Assembly (NCBI GenBank): GCA_027625915.1
Contig: JANTQA010000029.1
Coordinates: forward strand, 8,494,001-8,558,000
Direction of reading: 5' to 3'
DNA length: 64,000 bases
From: Anaeramoeba flamelloides
Taxonomy: Eukaryota > Metamonada > Anaeramoebidae
Shown here: piece by piece, positions 45,001 to 63,334 of the stretch
Numbering within the stretch: the first letter of the stretch is position 1
How the letters are laid out: every line of letters starts with the position of its first letter
Made by a program: the position numbers and the translations under genes
The notes under the pieces: model-generated
Seen by the model: only the letters and a program-made list of their open reading frames with translations
Database searches by the model: none
What the model was told of the DNA's origin: nothing

Positions 45001-48000
45001 GATTTAGATAATGAAAAAAACATTTTTAAAAAAAAGGAAAAAAATAACACAAAAAAAACTTGGAAACAATGTCTTTCAAATAATCTCAGTTTTCATCAAC
45101 TCTTATATTCACTAGAAATACTATATTTAAATCTATGGTTAAATCCTAATCAGAAAAATGGATCACATTTCAAAAAGATTCGAGATGAAAATTGGATAGT
45201 TATTTTTATTAAAAAAGGTGGCCTTACAGAATTATTTAAATTGTTAAACCATCAAATTAACAATTTTTTATTGAAAAAAATAAAAATAAAAAAAAATAAT
45301 TATTCTAATAAACAAACATTATCAATTAAAATAATAAAATTAATATTTATAATTTTAAAACCTATACTATTGGAGCCACTTTATCAAAATACCACCAATG
45401 ATAAAACATCTAAAAAAGTGTATAAAAAGTATGAAAATGGGATCAAGAATAATAATACGAATACGGACGAGAATACAGACACTTATCAGAATGGGAATAA
45501 TAAGAAGCACAAGTTAAAAAATTATAAATTTACAAATGATTTTATTGATTATTTAATTTCAAAGCCTTTTAATATTAATTTAAACCACTTTTTTTATCAT
45601 TTATTGGAAAATTGTATCAAAATTAACAAAATTATACAAAAAATTAACAAATATTTAAAAATACAAAATGATGCAAAATATCTTTTAAAAATATCTTTTA
45701 AAATAACTAATTGTTATATCGAAAGTGATTTAAACCAAGAAAAAAAATTCCAAAATCATAATTTCCAATTAATGATTATGAAATATTTAGTGAATCAGAA
45801 TTATAAATCATATGAAAATAAATTGGAAATAGAATATTCAAATTGTTTTCTTTTTTTGAAAAAAAATATTAAAAATATTGATCCAGAAATGCAATTAAAT
45901 ATATTAATCCAATATCTAAATACAATTAAATTGTTATGGGGTGGTATAAACGTTAATAATAACGATAATGTTTATACTAGTGCAATTACTGAGTATTTTA
46001 AAATCTTTTGTTTGATTATAAAAAGACTACCCATTAAATATATAAACCAATTTGTAAAAAATAATAGCAAATTTATTTTAACATTAAAAATGAATATTTT
46101 ACAATATAACAGTCAAGATACACTCACTGATATTGATGAATATTATTTAGGGTTAATTAAAATTTTAAGTTTATTGTTTAAAAAAAATAATAATTCCATT
46201 AAAATGGAAAAAAATGAAAATTTTATTAATAATATTTATAATATTTGTTTGTTTTCAAATACTTCAAAAGATGAAAAAAGAAGACCAAAATGCCAAAATA
46301 GCAAAACAAGGAAAAAAACATTCGGTTTGTTATTAAATTTAATTAACAATTCAGATTTATTTGCATTGGAATGCTTAAAAAGTATTCTATCGCATTTAAA
46401 AACAATCAAAAATATAAACACATGGAACTTTCACCCAATCATACCTCAGTTATTAAATGAACAAAAAGAATATGAAAAGGGTAGTAGAAAGGGAAAGGAA
46501 AAAGAAAATGAAAGGGGGAAAGTAAAGGAAAAGGAAAAGGAAAGGGAAAAGGGAAATAAAAAGGAAAAAGGAAAGGAAAAGGAAAAGGGAAAGGGAAATG
46601 AAAAGGAAAAAGGAAAAGGAAAGGAAAAAGAAAAAGAAAAAGAAAAGGAAAAGGAAAATGAAAAGGAAAAAGGAAAAGGAAAGGAAAAGCAAAAGGAAAA
46701 AGAAAAGGAAAAAGAAAAGGAAAAGGAAAAGGAAAAGGAAAAAGAAAAGGAAAAGGAAAAGGAAAAGGAAAAGGAAAAGGAAAGGGAAAAGGGAAGGAGA
46801 AGAGAAAAGGAGATAAAATTAGAAAATGAAAAAGAAAGCGAAAAAGAAAAAGAAAAAGAAAAGGGTCAAGATAATAAAATTAACATCAAACAACAAGAAC
46901 AGAATAAAGATTCAAAACAAAATTATTTCTCAAATGGAATTAATACTCAAACCAAAAACAACAATATAAAGGATACTAATGAAAAAAATATTCTAAGAAT
47001 AAAGGATAATAATAATTTTAACAAAATACTCAAAGAAAATTTTGAAAATTATTTTCTTTTTTCAGTTGATTACTTTAATTTTATTTGGGAAATAATAAAT
47101 AATAAAAAAATCACAAATGTACTGGATATTAAAAATCAGGAATTTAGTAAAAAAAAAAATATTGAATTAAAAATTATTCTTAAAATAGTAACGATTTTTA
47201 TTTTAAAAATTATTTCTCATTCAAAAATTCACCAAAATATTAAACAATGGTATGAGTATTTAATAGATTTAACAAAGAGTTCAAATGATTATAGTGAATG
47301 GTTCATAAAATATTTATTAAAAAATAAATATTATATTATTCATTTTTTATTTGAATGCCCAAATGAAAATATTAAATTATTATTTCTTAATTTATTACAA
47401 TGCAATATGGATCTGTTAGTTTTATCTAAGGAAGAAAGTATTAATAAAAAAAACATAATTAAAATTCAATACCAAAAAAGAAAAAAAAAGAACCCCAATG
47501 ATTCTAGACAGAAAAATTTGGAAGAAAAAATAATAAAAAAACAAATGATTAATAACAATTCCAATGGGAAGGAAAAGGAAAGTGAAAGGGGAAAAAATAA
47601 CAGTTTTAGTATCGAGAATAAAAAAAACATAAATAATTCTTTATTAATTAATTTAATTAATTATTTGATAAAAATCTTGGATCAGGACATTTCAAATATC
47701 AATTTAGAATATTATTTTCAAATTTTTATTCATTTTTTTAAAATAATATCACTTGAAACAAAGTATTTAATCAAAGAGTGTGATTTTCTTGAAAAAATCC
47801 AAAAATTTTATTATGATAAATATATTCCTTTTTGGATCGATCATTTAAAAAAAATAAAAAATAATCAGAAATTAACTTTAATGCAATTAGTTGATATTTC
47901 AAAAGAATTAAAATTGCATATTGGAAAGGAAATATCGATTAACAAAAGTAATACAAACCAAATGAAATTATTAATAATAAATAAAATACATTTAATAATT

Positions 48001-48591
48001 GAAAACGACAATAAATATTTGATAAAATTGTTAATTCTTTTATATAATTTAATAAATATTGGGGAAAATAATATTCATAACCATATAAAAAACGAGGAGC
48101 AACAGATAAAAAATGAAAATATCAATACCAACATTGAGATATTGAATGCAAATATAATAAATAAAAAAATGATGTTTATTTTTTTGATAAAATTTAGTCA
48201 TAAGTTTAGAAAAATCGGTAAATTCATTAAATTACTTTGTAATGAAAATTGGCAATTAACTAAATTTTTTATTGATTTAAATTCTGATATCCTTTTTAAA
48301 ATGAAAAAAAATTCTTTTATTAGAAAAGGGGTAATGTCCATTTTCCAAATAATTATTGACCAACAAGATAGCCTTCAAAAAAAGCGAATTAATTTAACCA
48401 TGCGGTCATTAATCAAACAAAGTGATAGGTGTAAAGGTAATGATCCTTTGAAAAAAAAAATTCTTAAAAATGCTTTAAACCTTTCGCAATTTGATGATGT
48501 TGTTAATTTATGGATTTACGAAAACATTCAAATGATAAAAAATAAAATGTCGTTGGTTAAATTACAATATATTTTTAAAAAATTAGATTAA
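42007..48591 (+). CDS. Giant USP9X/USP24/USP34-like protein lacking the peptidase domain, 2194 aa
   Basis: Almost wholly helical, Asn/Lys/Ile-rich. Landmarks follow the order seen around the catalytic domain of the USP9X/24/34 family: FFGENEGFKYIL near the start, FHQLLYSLEILYL...WIVIFIKKGGLTELF (about 1030-1080), then PKCQNSKTRKKTFGLLLNL...TWNFHP (about 1427-1473). In family members the segment before the Cys box reads similarly. Here a Lys/Glu repeat (about 1490-1620) follows instead. After it the post-catalytic region resumes: DYFNFIW, FLFECPNENIKLLFLNLL (about 1780), then a helical C terminus with LLCNENWQLTKFFIDL. No Cys box (GxTCYxNS) or His box is present. It would be a non-catalytic scaffold in ubiquitin signalling (inference). 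One exon; an acceptor-like TAG at 41980-41982 in the same frame and the family's longer N terminus leave room for an upstream exon. Confidence 0.75.
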   Translation: MQILIDNIEFFGENEGFKYILENISKINEERVRFHEINYYLEMINQILNYINSKYFAYYLTKFTSLIFNQINYYWSNLEQIQKRNNKIFFQQTNQNINCLLKILKKISIFHNSNSLLERNFYKIIQYRINLVDKVSQLNEHLKSCYLVFKMNQEIFNQIELRITKYKSKKENHKKINIEEIFDEILESKSLIISFLLKKKKYFTETMIPNNENIKALPLYGETLNILAIEQCLNENNLEFLFLKIINKENEMKFRYGLSKICLNVCKYLSLKTLQHFGKWINSIKYQEYDDCIIDFIFYFSKIIFLRFLDENQINNYIDLNDFLTLGKNNQFQNLLNSNKFIKYLTNFIFNLIMEKNNLNEKQTNYIKTHFINLFKNLDLLPFMKSYLIIMIKNLKNNKKILSTLKYFKYLIINLFQFSIELENENQNKKEQEHNHDNDGNDFLIKKRIINSFEKQINLISLIFKNYSHYKKRIFLKLKNNNELKINFLKYFKNIKKRLSFLKFLLINSNISLKVIINYWDIFFKYNYNKKEINYFFHWLASILLIKLFNIKKMKNKNIFNKLINFYWFGINNNNVKINGNVVKKNNDNKYYQITLHDPIIKKLFDEKISKINSNYYSKKYLKLFIICFNCINLKDNFDQIILIKKKQKINGNINKKIVKLFVKKKKIYGNEILLNLLFNCHQNIKLQNTLQHYVCNLYNNISPTLIKTVKDKNDIYQKFLTTVLNKFDNYNLERDYTNIYFCIQIILNFIQIYDQVHYNEKIISLDYISHKMRINALNQKFKFHIFKKKIFLKKITIHLQLFCKLEKLLYFFDSKLFLNPLETLKVYYKNKFISQSEYDKTLFELNFNPKEVIRIVIGSNDNDYDEYEYDICNINENGNDNEYSNWEKNENEKNINTNNTKETPFKLVKEKESKSKPKSNFESKKKNIEFPKKILINDRFPAYFISKSKYIKIFYQLLNSKYQLETIIYSLFEKIPTHPNLMYSFCKIDPKKILPFSDLDNEKNIFKKKEKNNTKKTWKQCLSNNLSFHQLLYSLEILYLNLWLNPNQKNGSHFKKIRDENWIVIFIKKGGLTELFKLLNHQINNFLLKKIKIKKNNYSNKQTLSIKIIKLIFIILKPILLEPLYQNTTNDKTSKKVYKKYENGIKNNNTNTDENTDTYQNGNNKKHKLKNYKFTNDFIDYLISKPFNINLNHFFYHLLENCIKINKIIQKINKYLKIQNDAKYLLKISFKITNCYIESDLNQEKKFQNHNFQLMIMKYLVNQNYKSYENKLEIEYSNCFLFLKKNIKNIDPEMQLNILIQYLNTIKLLWGGINVNNNDNVYTSAITEYFKIFCLIIKRLPIKYINQFVKNNSKFILTLKMNILQYNSQDTLTDIDEYYLGLIKILSLLFKKNNNSIKMEKNENFINNIYNICLFSNTSKDEKRRPKCQNSKTRKKTFGLLLNLINNSDLFALECLKSILSHLKTIKNINTWNFHPIIPQLLNEQKEYEKGSRKGKEKENERGKVKEKEKEREKGNKKEKGKEKEKGKGNEKEKGKGKEKEKEKEKEKENEKEKGKGKEKQKEKEKEKEKEKEKEKEKEKEKEKEKEKEKEREKGRRREKEIKLENEKESEKEKEKEKGQDNKINIKQQEQNKDSKQNYFSNGINTQTKNNNIKDTNEKNILRIKDNNNFNKILKENFENYFLFSVDYFNFIWEIINNKKITNVLDIKNQEFSKKKNIELKIILKIVTIFILKIISHSKIHQNIKQWYEYLIDLTKSSNDYSEWFIKYLLKNKYYIIHFLFECPNENIKLLFLNLLQCNMDLLVLSKEESINKKNIIKIQYQKRKKKNPNDSRQKNLEEKIIKKQMINNNSNGKEKESERGKNNSFSIENKKNINNSLLINLINYLIKILDQDISNINLEYYFQIFIHFFKIISLETKYLIKECDFLEKIQKFYYDKYIPFWIDHLKKIKNNQKLTLMQLVDISKELKLHIGKEISINKSNTNQMKLLIINKIHLIIENDNKYLIKLLILLYNLINIGENNIHNHIKNEEQQIKNENINTNIEILNANIINKKMMFIFLIKFSHKFRKIGKFIKLLCNENWQLTKFFIDLNSDILFKMKKNSFIRKGVMSIFQIIIDQQDSLQKKRINLTMRSLIKQSDRCKGNDPLKKKILKNALNLSQFDDVVNLWIYENIQMIKNKMSLVKLQYIFKKLD
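46468..46869 (+). repeat. Polypurine minisatellite encoding (Lys-Glu)n
   Basis: About 400 bp of almost pure A/G on the plus strand built from AAGGAA and AAAGAA hexamers, with AAGGGA variants. It encodes the Lys/Glu(/Gly) block of the USP-like protein. Antisense and shifted frames over it are artefacts of the repeat. Confidence 0.9.
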
Positions 48592-50494
48592 TTAATAAAA
48601 AAAGAACGTAAAATAATTTTTTTGAAAATAAAAATATATTATTTATTTATTTATTTACCGAGAGAAAGGAAAAATAAAAAAAATATTATCAACTTACAGC
48701 TAGTGGGAAAGGAAAAAGAAAAAGAATAATAATCAATGTGAGCAAGTTTTCTCTCGTGAAGATGGTGTAAGGTATTTCCGAAAAAATGATGTATTTTTTT
48801 TTTACATTTCATAAAAAATCATCTTTTTTCGTAGTTCTATTTGTTAATTGACAATACTAAATTAAGTTTAATATTAATACTGATTGAATCAATGACTATG
48901 GTATTTATTTCAAAATATGTTCATCGAAATATTCCTAAAAATGAAAAAAAAAAAAATATCACTTTTTCGGATGAAAACAATACACAACCAATTTCAATAA
49001 AAAACTGGAAATATGACAAGGATACAAAGGTTTTTTTAAATAATAAAAAACATTGATATGCTTTTCCATTCTATTTGAAAAATGTAGAGATTAGAGAAGT
49101 TTTGAAAACGATTTTTTCGATCAAAAAGAAAATAATAAACACCAATTTTCACCCATAAAAAATAACAGATAAAACCAAGATCAGGAATTTTCATTTATTT
49201 TATTTATTACAACATCATAAAAATTGAATTTTTATCAAGAATCAATAAATAAATGGTATTTAATGATTTTGTATCTTTAAATAGTTTTGTGATGATTGGA
49301 TTTACATAATCAAGATATTTTAAAATAAATTTTCCCCACTTTTTTTTAAATAGCTTATAAACTCCATTTCACTCAAAGGGGGCCAACGAAAATGAAAAAA
49401 TCACATTTTTTATAAGAATAAATCAAACTACAATTGTTTAGAAATAATAAATTTCATATTAGGAGTAGAGTTAATAATCATAAAAAAAATACCTGAACAA
49501 ATTTTTAAAATTTCAAAAAAAAAAATGTTAAAAAATTTTTTGGTCCCCATTCATTAGAACATCTCATGCAAATTTTCTCAATTTATTGGGAAACTAAAAT
49601 TGTTGACAATAAGATTTTTTAATAGTAAGCTGTATTCATTAAAAACGAACATAAAAAGTCTAACTTTTCACAAATCTAAATTTGGAGTTTTATTTTTTTT
49701 TTTTACGAAAAAAAAATACTAAATAAAAAGAAAGAAAAGAAGAAAAAAATAGAACTCGAATGAAAAATCGAAGAATTTTTTTACAAAAATAAACAATTGT
49801 TAAGGGACCGGGCTTTCACAGGTAAAGGGATTAAAAAATTAAAATATGTTATTGATGGTATTCTCTACCTACAAATATTATGAGATGTGAAGTGTCAAAA
49901 AATTCTGATCAACAAAGAAACCTTAAAAAAGAAAATTTTTTTTTTATGAGATCTATTTTTTTTTCCATTTTTTCTGAAAAAGAAAACCATTAAAATTCAT
50001 TTTATTTCTTATCTTATAAAAAGTTTTTACCTTTTTTATTGCCACTTCCATCATTACTACACAACACCAAGTCTTTGTTATCAGGAATATTAATAAAAGA
50101 ATTTTTTTTCTTTTTTAAGGCAATTCTTTTGAATAAATCAAAAAACATTTTATTGAATTGTATTCAAAAATATTAGTATTGTTTTAATAATAGTTTTAAC
50201 CTTATTAATTTTTTTGATCAACTTAAAAAAATTTCTTAGAAAGTGTGATTTAATTTTAAAATGAAATTTGATTTTTCAAAATAAAATTTTCTTGAAGATA
50301 TTTGGGAAATTAAGTAATTTTTTCCTCAAAGTTCAAAATCATTTTTTTTCTGTCACAGATATGATCAAATTGTTATAAGGTTTCTTGTGAATAAGACCAA
50401 ACAATTTGTTAAAAAAATTTTTCAAAATTTATAATTTTCTTTTGTAATTGTTTTTTCATATTGTAAAAACAAGAAAATACAATTTTATAAAACT
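48592..50494. other. Intergenic with one possible terminal exon
   Basis: AT-rich 3' flank of the USP-like gene. A possible exon at 48835-49056 is listed separately. TTAAGGGACC at 49809 resembles one end of the TTAA element. Confidence 0.35.
48835..49056 (+). CDS. Possible terminal exon or small protein
   Basis: After TTTTTTCGTAG, an acceptor-like site, an open frame reads LLIDNTKLSLILILIESM and then SKYVHRNIP, with a more protein-like end (ITFSDENNTQPISIKNWKYD). It stops at a TGA at 49054-49056. An internal ATG at 48892 would give 54 residues. The first half is hydrophobic and could be a membrane segment. No upstream exon in a matching phase was found, and no family is recognised. It may be chance. 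Confidence 0.25.
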   Translation, partial: FYLLIDNTKLSLILILIESMTMVFISKYVHRNIPKNEKKKNITFSDENNTQPISIKNWKYDKDTKVFLNNKKH

Positions 50495-50619
50495 TTAAGG
50501 GGCTAGTCTCTATTAATTTTTTTTTGACCAATAACTAAATAAGGAATCCTTATCTTGAAATATGTTTAAAATTGAAAATAGACAGGTTTTTTCAATTTTA
50601 GAACTTTTAGTCCTTTGTT
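50495..50619. mobile_element. Decayed TTAA-type MITE, copy 2
   Basis: TTAAGGGGCTAGTCTCTATTA matches the reverse end of the 1921-2100 element. Inside, GACCAAT, AAATATGTTTAAAATTGAAAATA and AGTCCTTTG follow in the same order as in copy 1. The far TTAA is lost. Confidence 0.55.
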
Positions 50620-50656
50620 TTTTTTTAAATCAATTTTTTGTAAAAAAAAAATATTT

Positions 50657-51490
50657 AAATTTTTTTTTTTATTATTATTTAAGGGGGGGGGTTATTAACC
50701 CCTCTTGTGTACCCGAATTACTAAATTTTTATTTAGGAATCTTATTAAAGACTCAAAGATAAGTTTATTATCCACTAAGGCTAATAAACTTGATGAATCT
50801 TTTTTTATAATAATATTGAAAATATTATTATTATTTAATATATTAGATATATTAATTTTTTTTAATTCAGATATCCAGATTTTACGATTATTTTCATAGG
50901 CTGAGCAATTCAATAGAAAATGGTCCAAATCTTTAATGATATCTAAATTATTTATTTTTTTACATATCTTACAATATTTTGATTTATTTTTATTCATAAC
51001 ATAAGAGTATCTATTTAAATAATTTGTAAAATTTCTGAGTTTTAAAATTGAAGTTGAACCCTTCCATTTTAAATATCTTTGTTGTTTGGTTATTGGGTTA
51101 TTTGTTTGGATAATTTTTAAATATTTTTGGACTTTCCAGCTTGAGCTATTTTCTAATTGATTAATTCTGAATTTATCCAATTCAATTTCTAATTCTTTTA
51201 AGTTATTTGATTGCCAGTTAATATTTTCAAATTCTTTTTCTCTAAAAGGTAGATAATTAATTAATTCATCAAAACCAAGGGTTTTTAATTTTTGTATTAA
51301 CTTAAATCTTCTTTTATATATTGTTATTCTAACAGGATTAATTTTTGCTTCAGTTTTATAAATAAGCCTGGGAGAGTGTGGGTTAATTAATAAAAAAATT
51401 ATAATTTTTTTATTAATCCAAGTTTCAATATCTTTAAAATCTGTTTTTTTTAAATCAAATATTTCTAATCCATATAATAGTTGACAGAAA
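50657..51490 (-). mobile_element. LINE fragment C, 3' end of a non-LTR retrotransposon
   Basis: The minus strand reads QLLYGLEIFDLKKTDFKDI, INPHSPRLIYKTEAKINPV, ENSSSWKVQKYLK, YLKWKGSTS and a zinc-binding end (CKICKKINNLDIIKDLDHFLLNC). It then ends in a GAGGGGTTAATAACCCC hairpin and A-rich tail (poly(T) on the plus strand at 50661-50670). The last 160 codons are still open. It is collinear with fragment A and shows what A looked like without its HP insertions. Truncated on the 5' side near 51490. Confidence 0.85.
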
Positions 51491-51499
51491 TGATTTAAA

Positions 51500-52384
51500 T
51501 TGTTCTAATAGTTTTTTGAATAAGACTAAAAAATTTGTTTAAAAAAATTATTCAAATTCTGAAATTTTATTGCATTTTTTTTCAATTTTTTACAAATGAG
51601 AAAATGACTTTTTGCAAAACTTGGAATAATAACAAAGTTTTTACTGAAGGATTAACATTTAAATGAATTTTGGATATACCTTACAAGTGTTTTTCTTTCA
51701 TATTGACAAAGGTAATTGTAATCTTTTATTCATAGCTGAAAAAATAAATTATTTTTTTAAAAAAAGTGTTTTTTTGGTGTTTTTTGTTTTTTATTTTTTG
51801 TTCTCTTCTTAAATGTCATTTACTACTAGCTCTAAAAAATAAACCTAAAAAGATGTGAATCCTTTGTTTTTTCATTTGAATTTGGTTATTAGTGCAAAAG
51901 TAATAACTCCATAAAATTCAATAATTTGATTAAAATCATACCTCTCTTCATTATTAAGTTAAGTGGATTATTACAATTAGAACAAAAACAAAAAAAAAAA
52001 ACAATACTTAATTTTTTGTAGATTTAATTTTATTATTTTGGGATAAAAGATTCTAAATATTTTAATCAAAATCAAAGGATTGTATTTGTAGTATATCTGA
52101 AGAATTCATTTTCAACATCTATCCTTAATAAATCTGATTTTTATTAGAAAATTTTTGTTAACCTTCTATCGAATTTAGATTTATTTAATCATTTATCTCT
52201 CTTATTAGTTTTAATTTTCTGAGAAATTAAAGAGAAATATTAATAATTAATAAAAATTACTAATCCTTTAGTATTAACTTTTTTCTTAAAAATCAATACT
52301 TTCCAACCTAAAACTAAAAATACCTTATACAAATTTCAAGAATGTATAATTGTTAATTTAATATAAACTAGAATCCAAATTTTT
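51500..52384. other. Intergenic, nothing recognised
   Basis: AT-rich; no gene or repeat partner identified. Confidence 0.35.
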
Positions 52385-52895
52385 GGACATGTTTCAAAAA
52401 GTTGAAATAATAATAATATAATTTCCATTCAATTTGAAAATAATTTTTAATTTTACAAACTATTTAAACCATTTTCTCTTCTTTGCGTGTTTCTTTTCAT
52501 TTTCTTTTTTCCAGTTACATACTCTCTTTCATTGAATCCGGAAATTTTTCCAAATGATTTTTAACATGTTAATGTTGAGTTTTTTTGAATTGAAAAACTC
52601 ACTTACAATTAATTGATGGTATCTTATCATTTTATTGATCAATAATTCCTAATAAAATTTCAATAAATTTACCAAGACAATTTTTTTTGTTTCTACAAGT
52701 ATCCTAATTATTTTGTACAACACAGATTTTTTTTTCTTCTTTTTCTATTTTTTTCTTTTGAGTTGTTTAAAAATGATTATACATAAAAAAAAATAATTAC
52801 TATTTAACTTAAATTTGGTTAACTATTAGGTTTTGAAAAAAATCTACAAAATTGAGATTTTTTTTTTTTTACCTATTTTTGATTTTGGGTGATTT
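52385..52895 (+). repeat. Dispersed repeat R2, copy d
   Basis: Order of blocks as in 485-1035: TAATAATATAATTTCCATTCAA, a TTCTTTTTTCCAGTTACAT segment, GGTATCTTATCATTTTATTGATC, TTGGTTAACTATT. More diverged than copies a-c. Confidence 0.5.
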
Positions 52896-53265
52896 CTAAA
52901 ATTTTTGAATGAGGTTTTGTTTTCTTTTTTTTGTTTTATATTGGAAAAATGTAAAATTTAGAAATTACAAAATATAGTCTCGAATTCATAAATTCTTTAG
53001 ATAATATTTAACTCACCCATTTCATAAAGTAAAACACAAATTTCAAAAAAAAAATTTTCAGATCTTTTCAAGATTTCATTTTTATTTTTAAAAAATACTG
53101 TTTCCTTAAAAAAACAAATTTCAACAAAAATAAAATAAAAAAATTATTTAAATTTATTTATTTTGTTTTCAAAAATTATTCTTTTTTTTAAAATCAAGAA
53201 GAAATTTCAAAAAAAATTATTTTATTTTGTTCAATTAAAAAAAAATATTATTTAAAATTTATAAA

Positions 53266-61808
<8,543 letters not shown>

Positions 61809-62669
61809 TTTGAGACAACAAAGGTTTGGATTAATTTTATTTCTTTTTTTCTGTTTTTATTTTGTTGTTTTATGGGTTTAAATTTTTTTTTTTTGAGAAC
61901 TTTGAATAAATCCAATTAAGAAAAAATGAAATTAAAATTTTCTTATTTTTGGTAACTTTGTTTCTTTTCTTCTTGAAATTAGATTTTAATTTAATAAAAT
62001 CTTTCAAAATTAATAATCTCAAGTTGGTTAGATAAAGAATTAATTTGATTTTTTTTTTTGAATTTTTCGGTCTTAGTTGTTTTTGGTTGCATGTGAAATA
62101 ATATATTGATGATTCTTATTAGGTTATTTTAAACTCTTAACAATTTGATTTTTCAACACAACTTGTGGTCAGCAAGTTAATAAGGTCAGGATTAAAAGAA
62201 AAATTTTGAAGATTAACAATTAAGGTTATTTTTTGTTCTTTCAAAAGAAATTTTTGGATCTGGTGATTGAATAAAGAATCTAGTAACACAAGGTTTGTCA
62301 ATCAGTTTATACTTTAAATGACCAGTAAATAAAAATCTTTGTATGAATTTAAGTGCAAATTCCGAAAAATATTTGAGAAACTTGCATTTGACAACAAAGG
62401 TTAAATCTTGTTTATTAAGAACCAACTTTAATTTTGATGATATTTTTCCAAAATGAATTATTGTTATTTAAAGAACGGATCCAATTTTCTTATTTTAGAA
62501 AACGTCCCAACCAAACATACAGTGATCAAAAAAATGTGTATTAAACAACAATAATCCATATTTCAAAATATAATCCGTGCTTTTTTTTCTTCTGTTTCAA
62601 GGCAACACCCAATTCGCTACCAATGAGTTATCCTAAGTTCAAATCAAATTTCAAGCTCAATTCGGTGAT
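61809..62669. other. Upstream region of the ANK-BTB gene
   Basis: 5' flank with T-rich tracts. No gene, repeat partner or defined promoter motif recognised. Confidence 0.35.
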
Positions 62670-62960
62670 ATTTTAAGTAAATTTTACATTAGGAATGGAA
62701 TTTGTTGAATTTTTTCATAAATATTCTCAATTTTTTTGAATTTTTTTGTTTTTTTTGATGATTAAAAAGTCCCTCTTCAAATTTACTCTATTTTTTGAGA
62801 GAAAATTTTCGAATTTGATCTTTCATTTTTGGAATTTCTTTTTAAATAATAGAACTTTTAGAAACCAGTACATATTTTTTTAGGATTAATTGTTGGTTTC
62901 TTTGATTGGTTAATTTTTAGATCTTCTATTGGTAAACAGAAGATAATATATTTTGAAATC
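62670..62960 (+). repeat. Dispersed repeat R1, copy d
   Basis: Same orientation as copy a: CATAAATATTCTCAA, AAATTTACTCTATTTTTTGAG, TTGTTGGTTTCTTTGATT, TAGATCTTCTAT. Confidence 0.65.
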
Positions 62961-63079
62961 TGGTTTAAACTTTATTGAAATTTGTTATTTGGATAACAGT
63001 ATTTTCCAATTTTTTGAAAACATATAATTTTCTTTTGAGGGATTATCATTTACCAAGTCTAAAAGTCTAAGATTAAAGT

Positions 63080-63334
63080 GTGTTGTTATTAGGTGTAAAT
63101 CAGACTCGTTTTCCATTATTTCAAATGTCGCTAAAAAATCGATTAGTTTGCTATATACTTGTATTTGATCCGCCTCTATTCAAAAAGATCCTTTCTTTAG
63201 TAGTAAAAAACCCAAGAATTTTAGAAAAAAATCTGCAACTCTTGACAAATTTAAGTTCGGCCCATAAATATTCAGACTTCAAACTCGTAAAATATCTTTT
63301 TTACATTTGTGTCATTATGTATATTAGTCACTAA
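63080..63334 (+). CDS. Possible small gene or gene fragment
   Basis: Open frame with more varied composition than its surroundings: an internal ATG at 63125 would give 69 residues, MSLKNRLVCYILVFDPPLFK, then LVVKNPRILEKNLQLLTNL and HKYSDFKLVKYLFYI. Helical and hydrophobic at both ends. No family recognised, no neighbour it clearly splices to. It may be a remnant of a host or transposon gene. Confidence 0.3.
   Translation: MLLLGVNQTRFPLFQMSLKNRLVCYILVFDPPLFKKILSLVVKNPRILEKNLQLLTNLSSAHKYSDFKLVKYLFYICVIMYISH

Noticed and set aside
46453-46816. Phe/Leu-rich minus-strand frame and Lys/Arg-rich plus-strand frame over the purine tract
   Set aside because: Both are shadows of the (Lys-Glu)n coding repeat of the USP-like gene.
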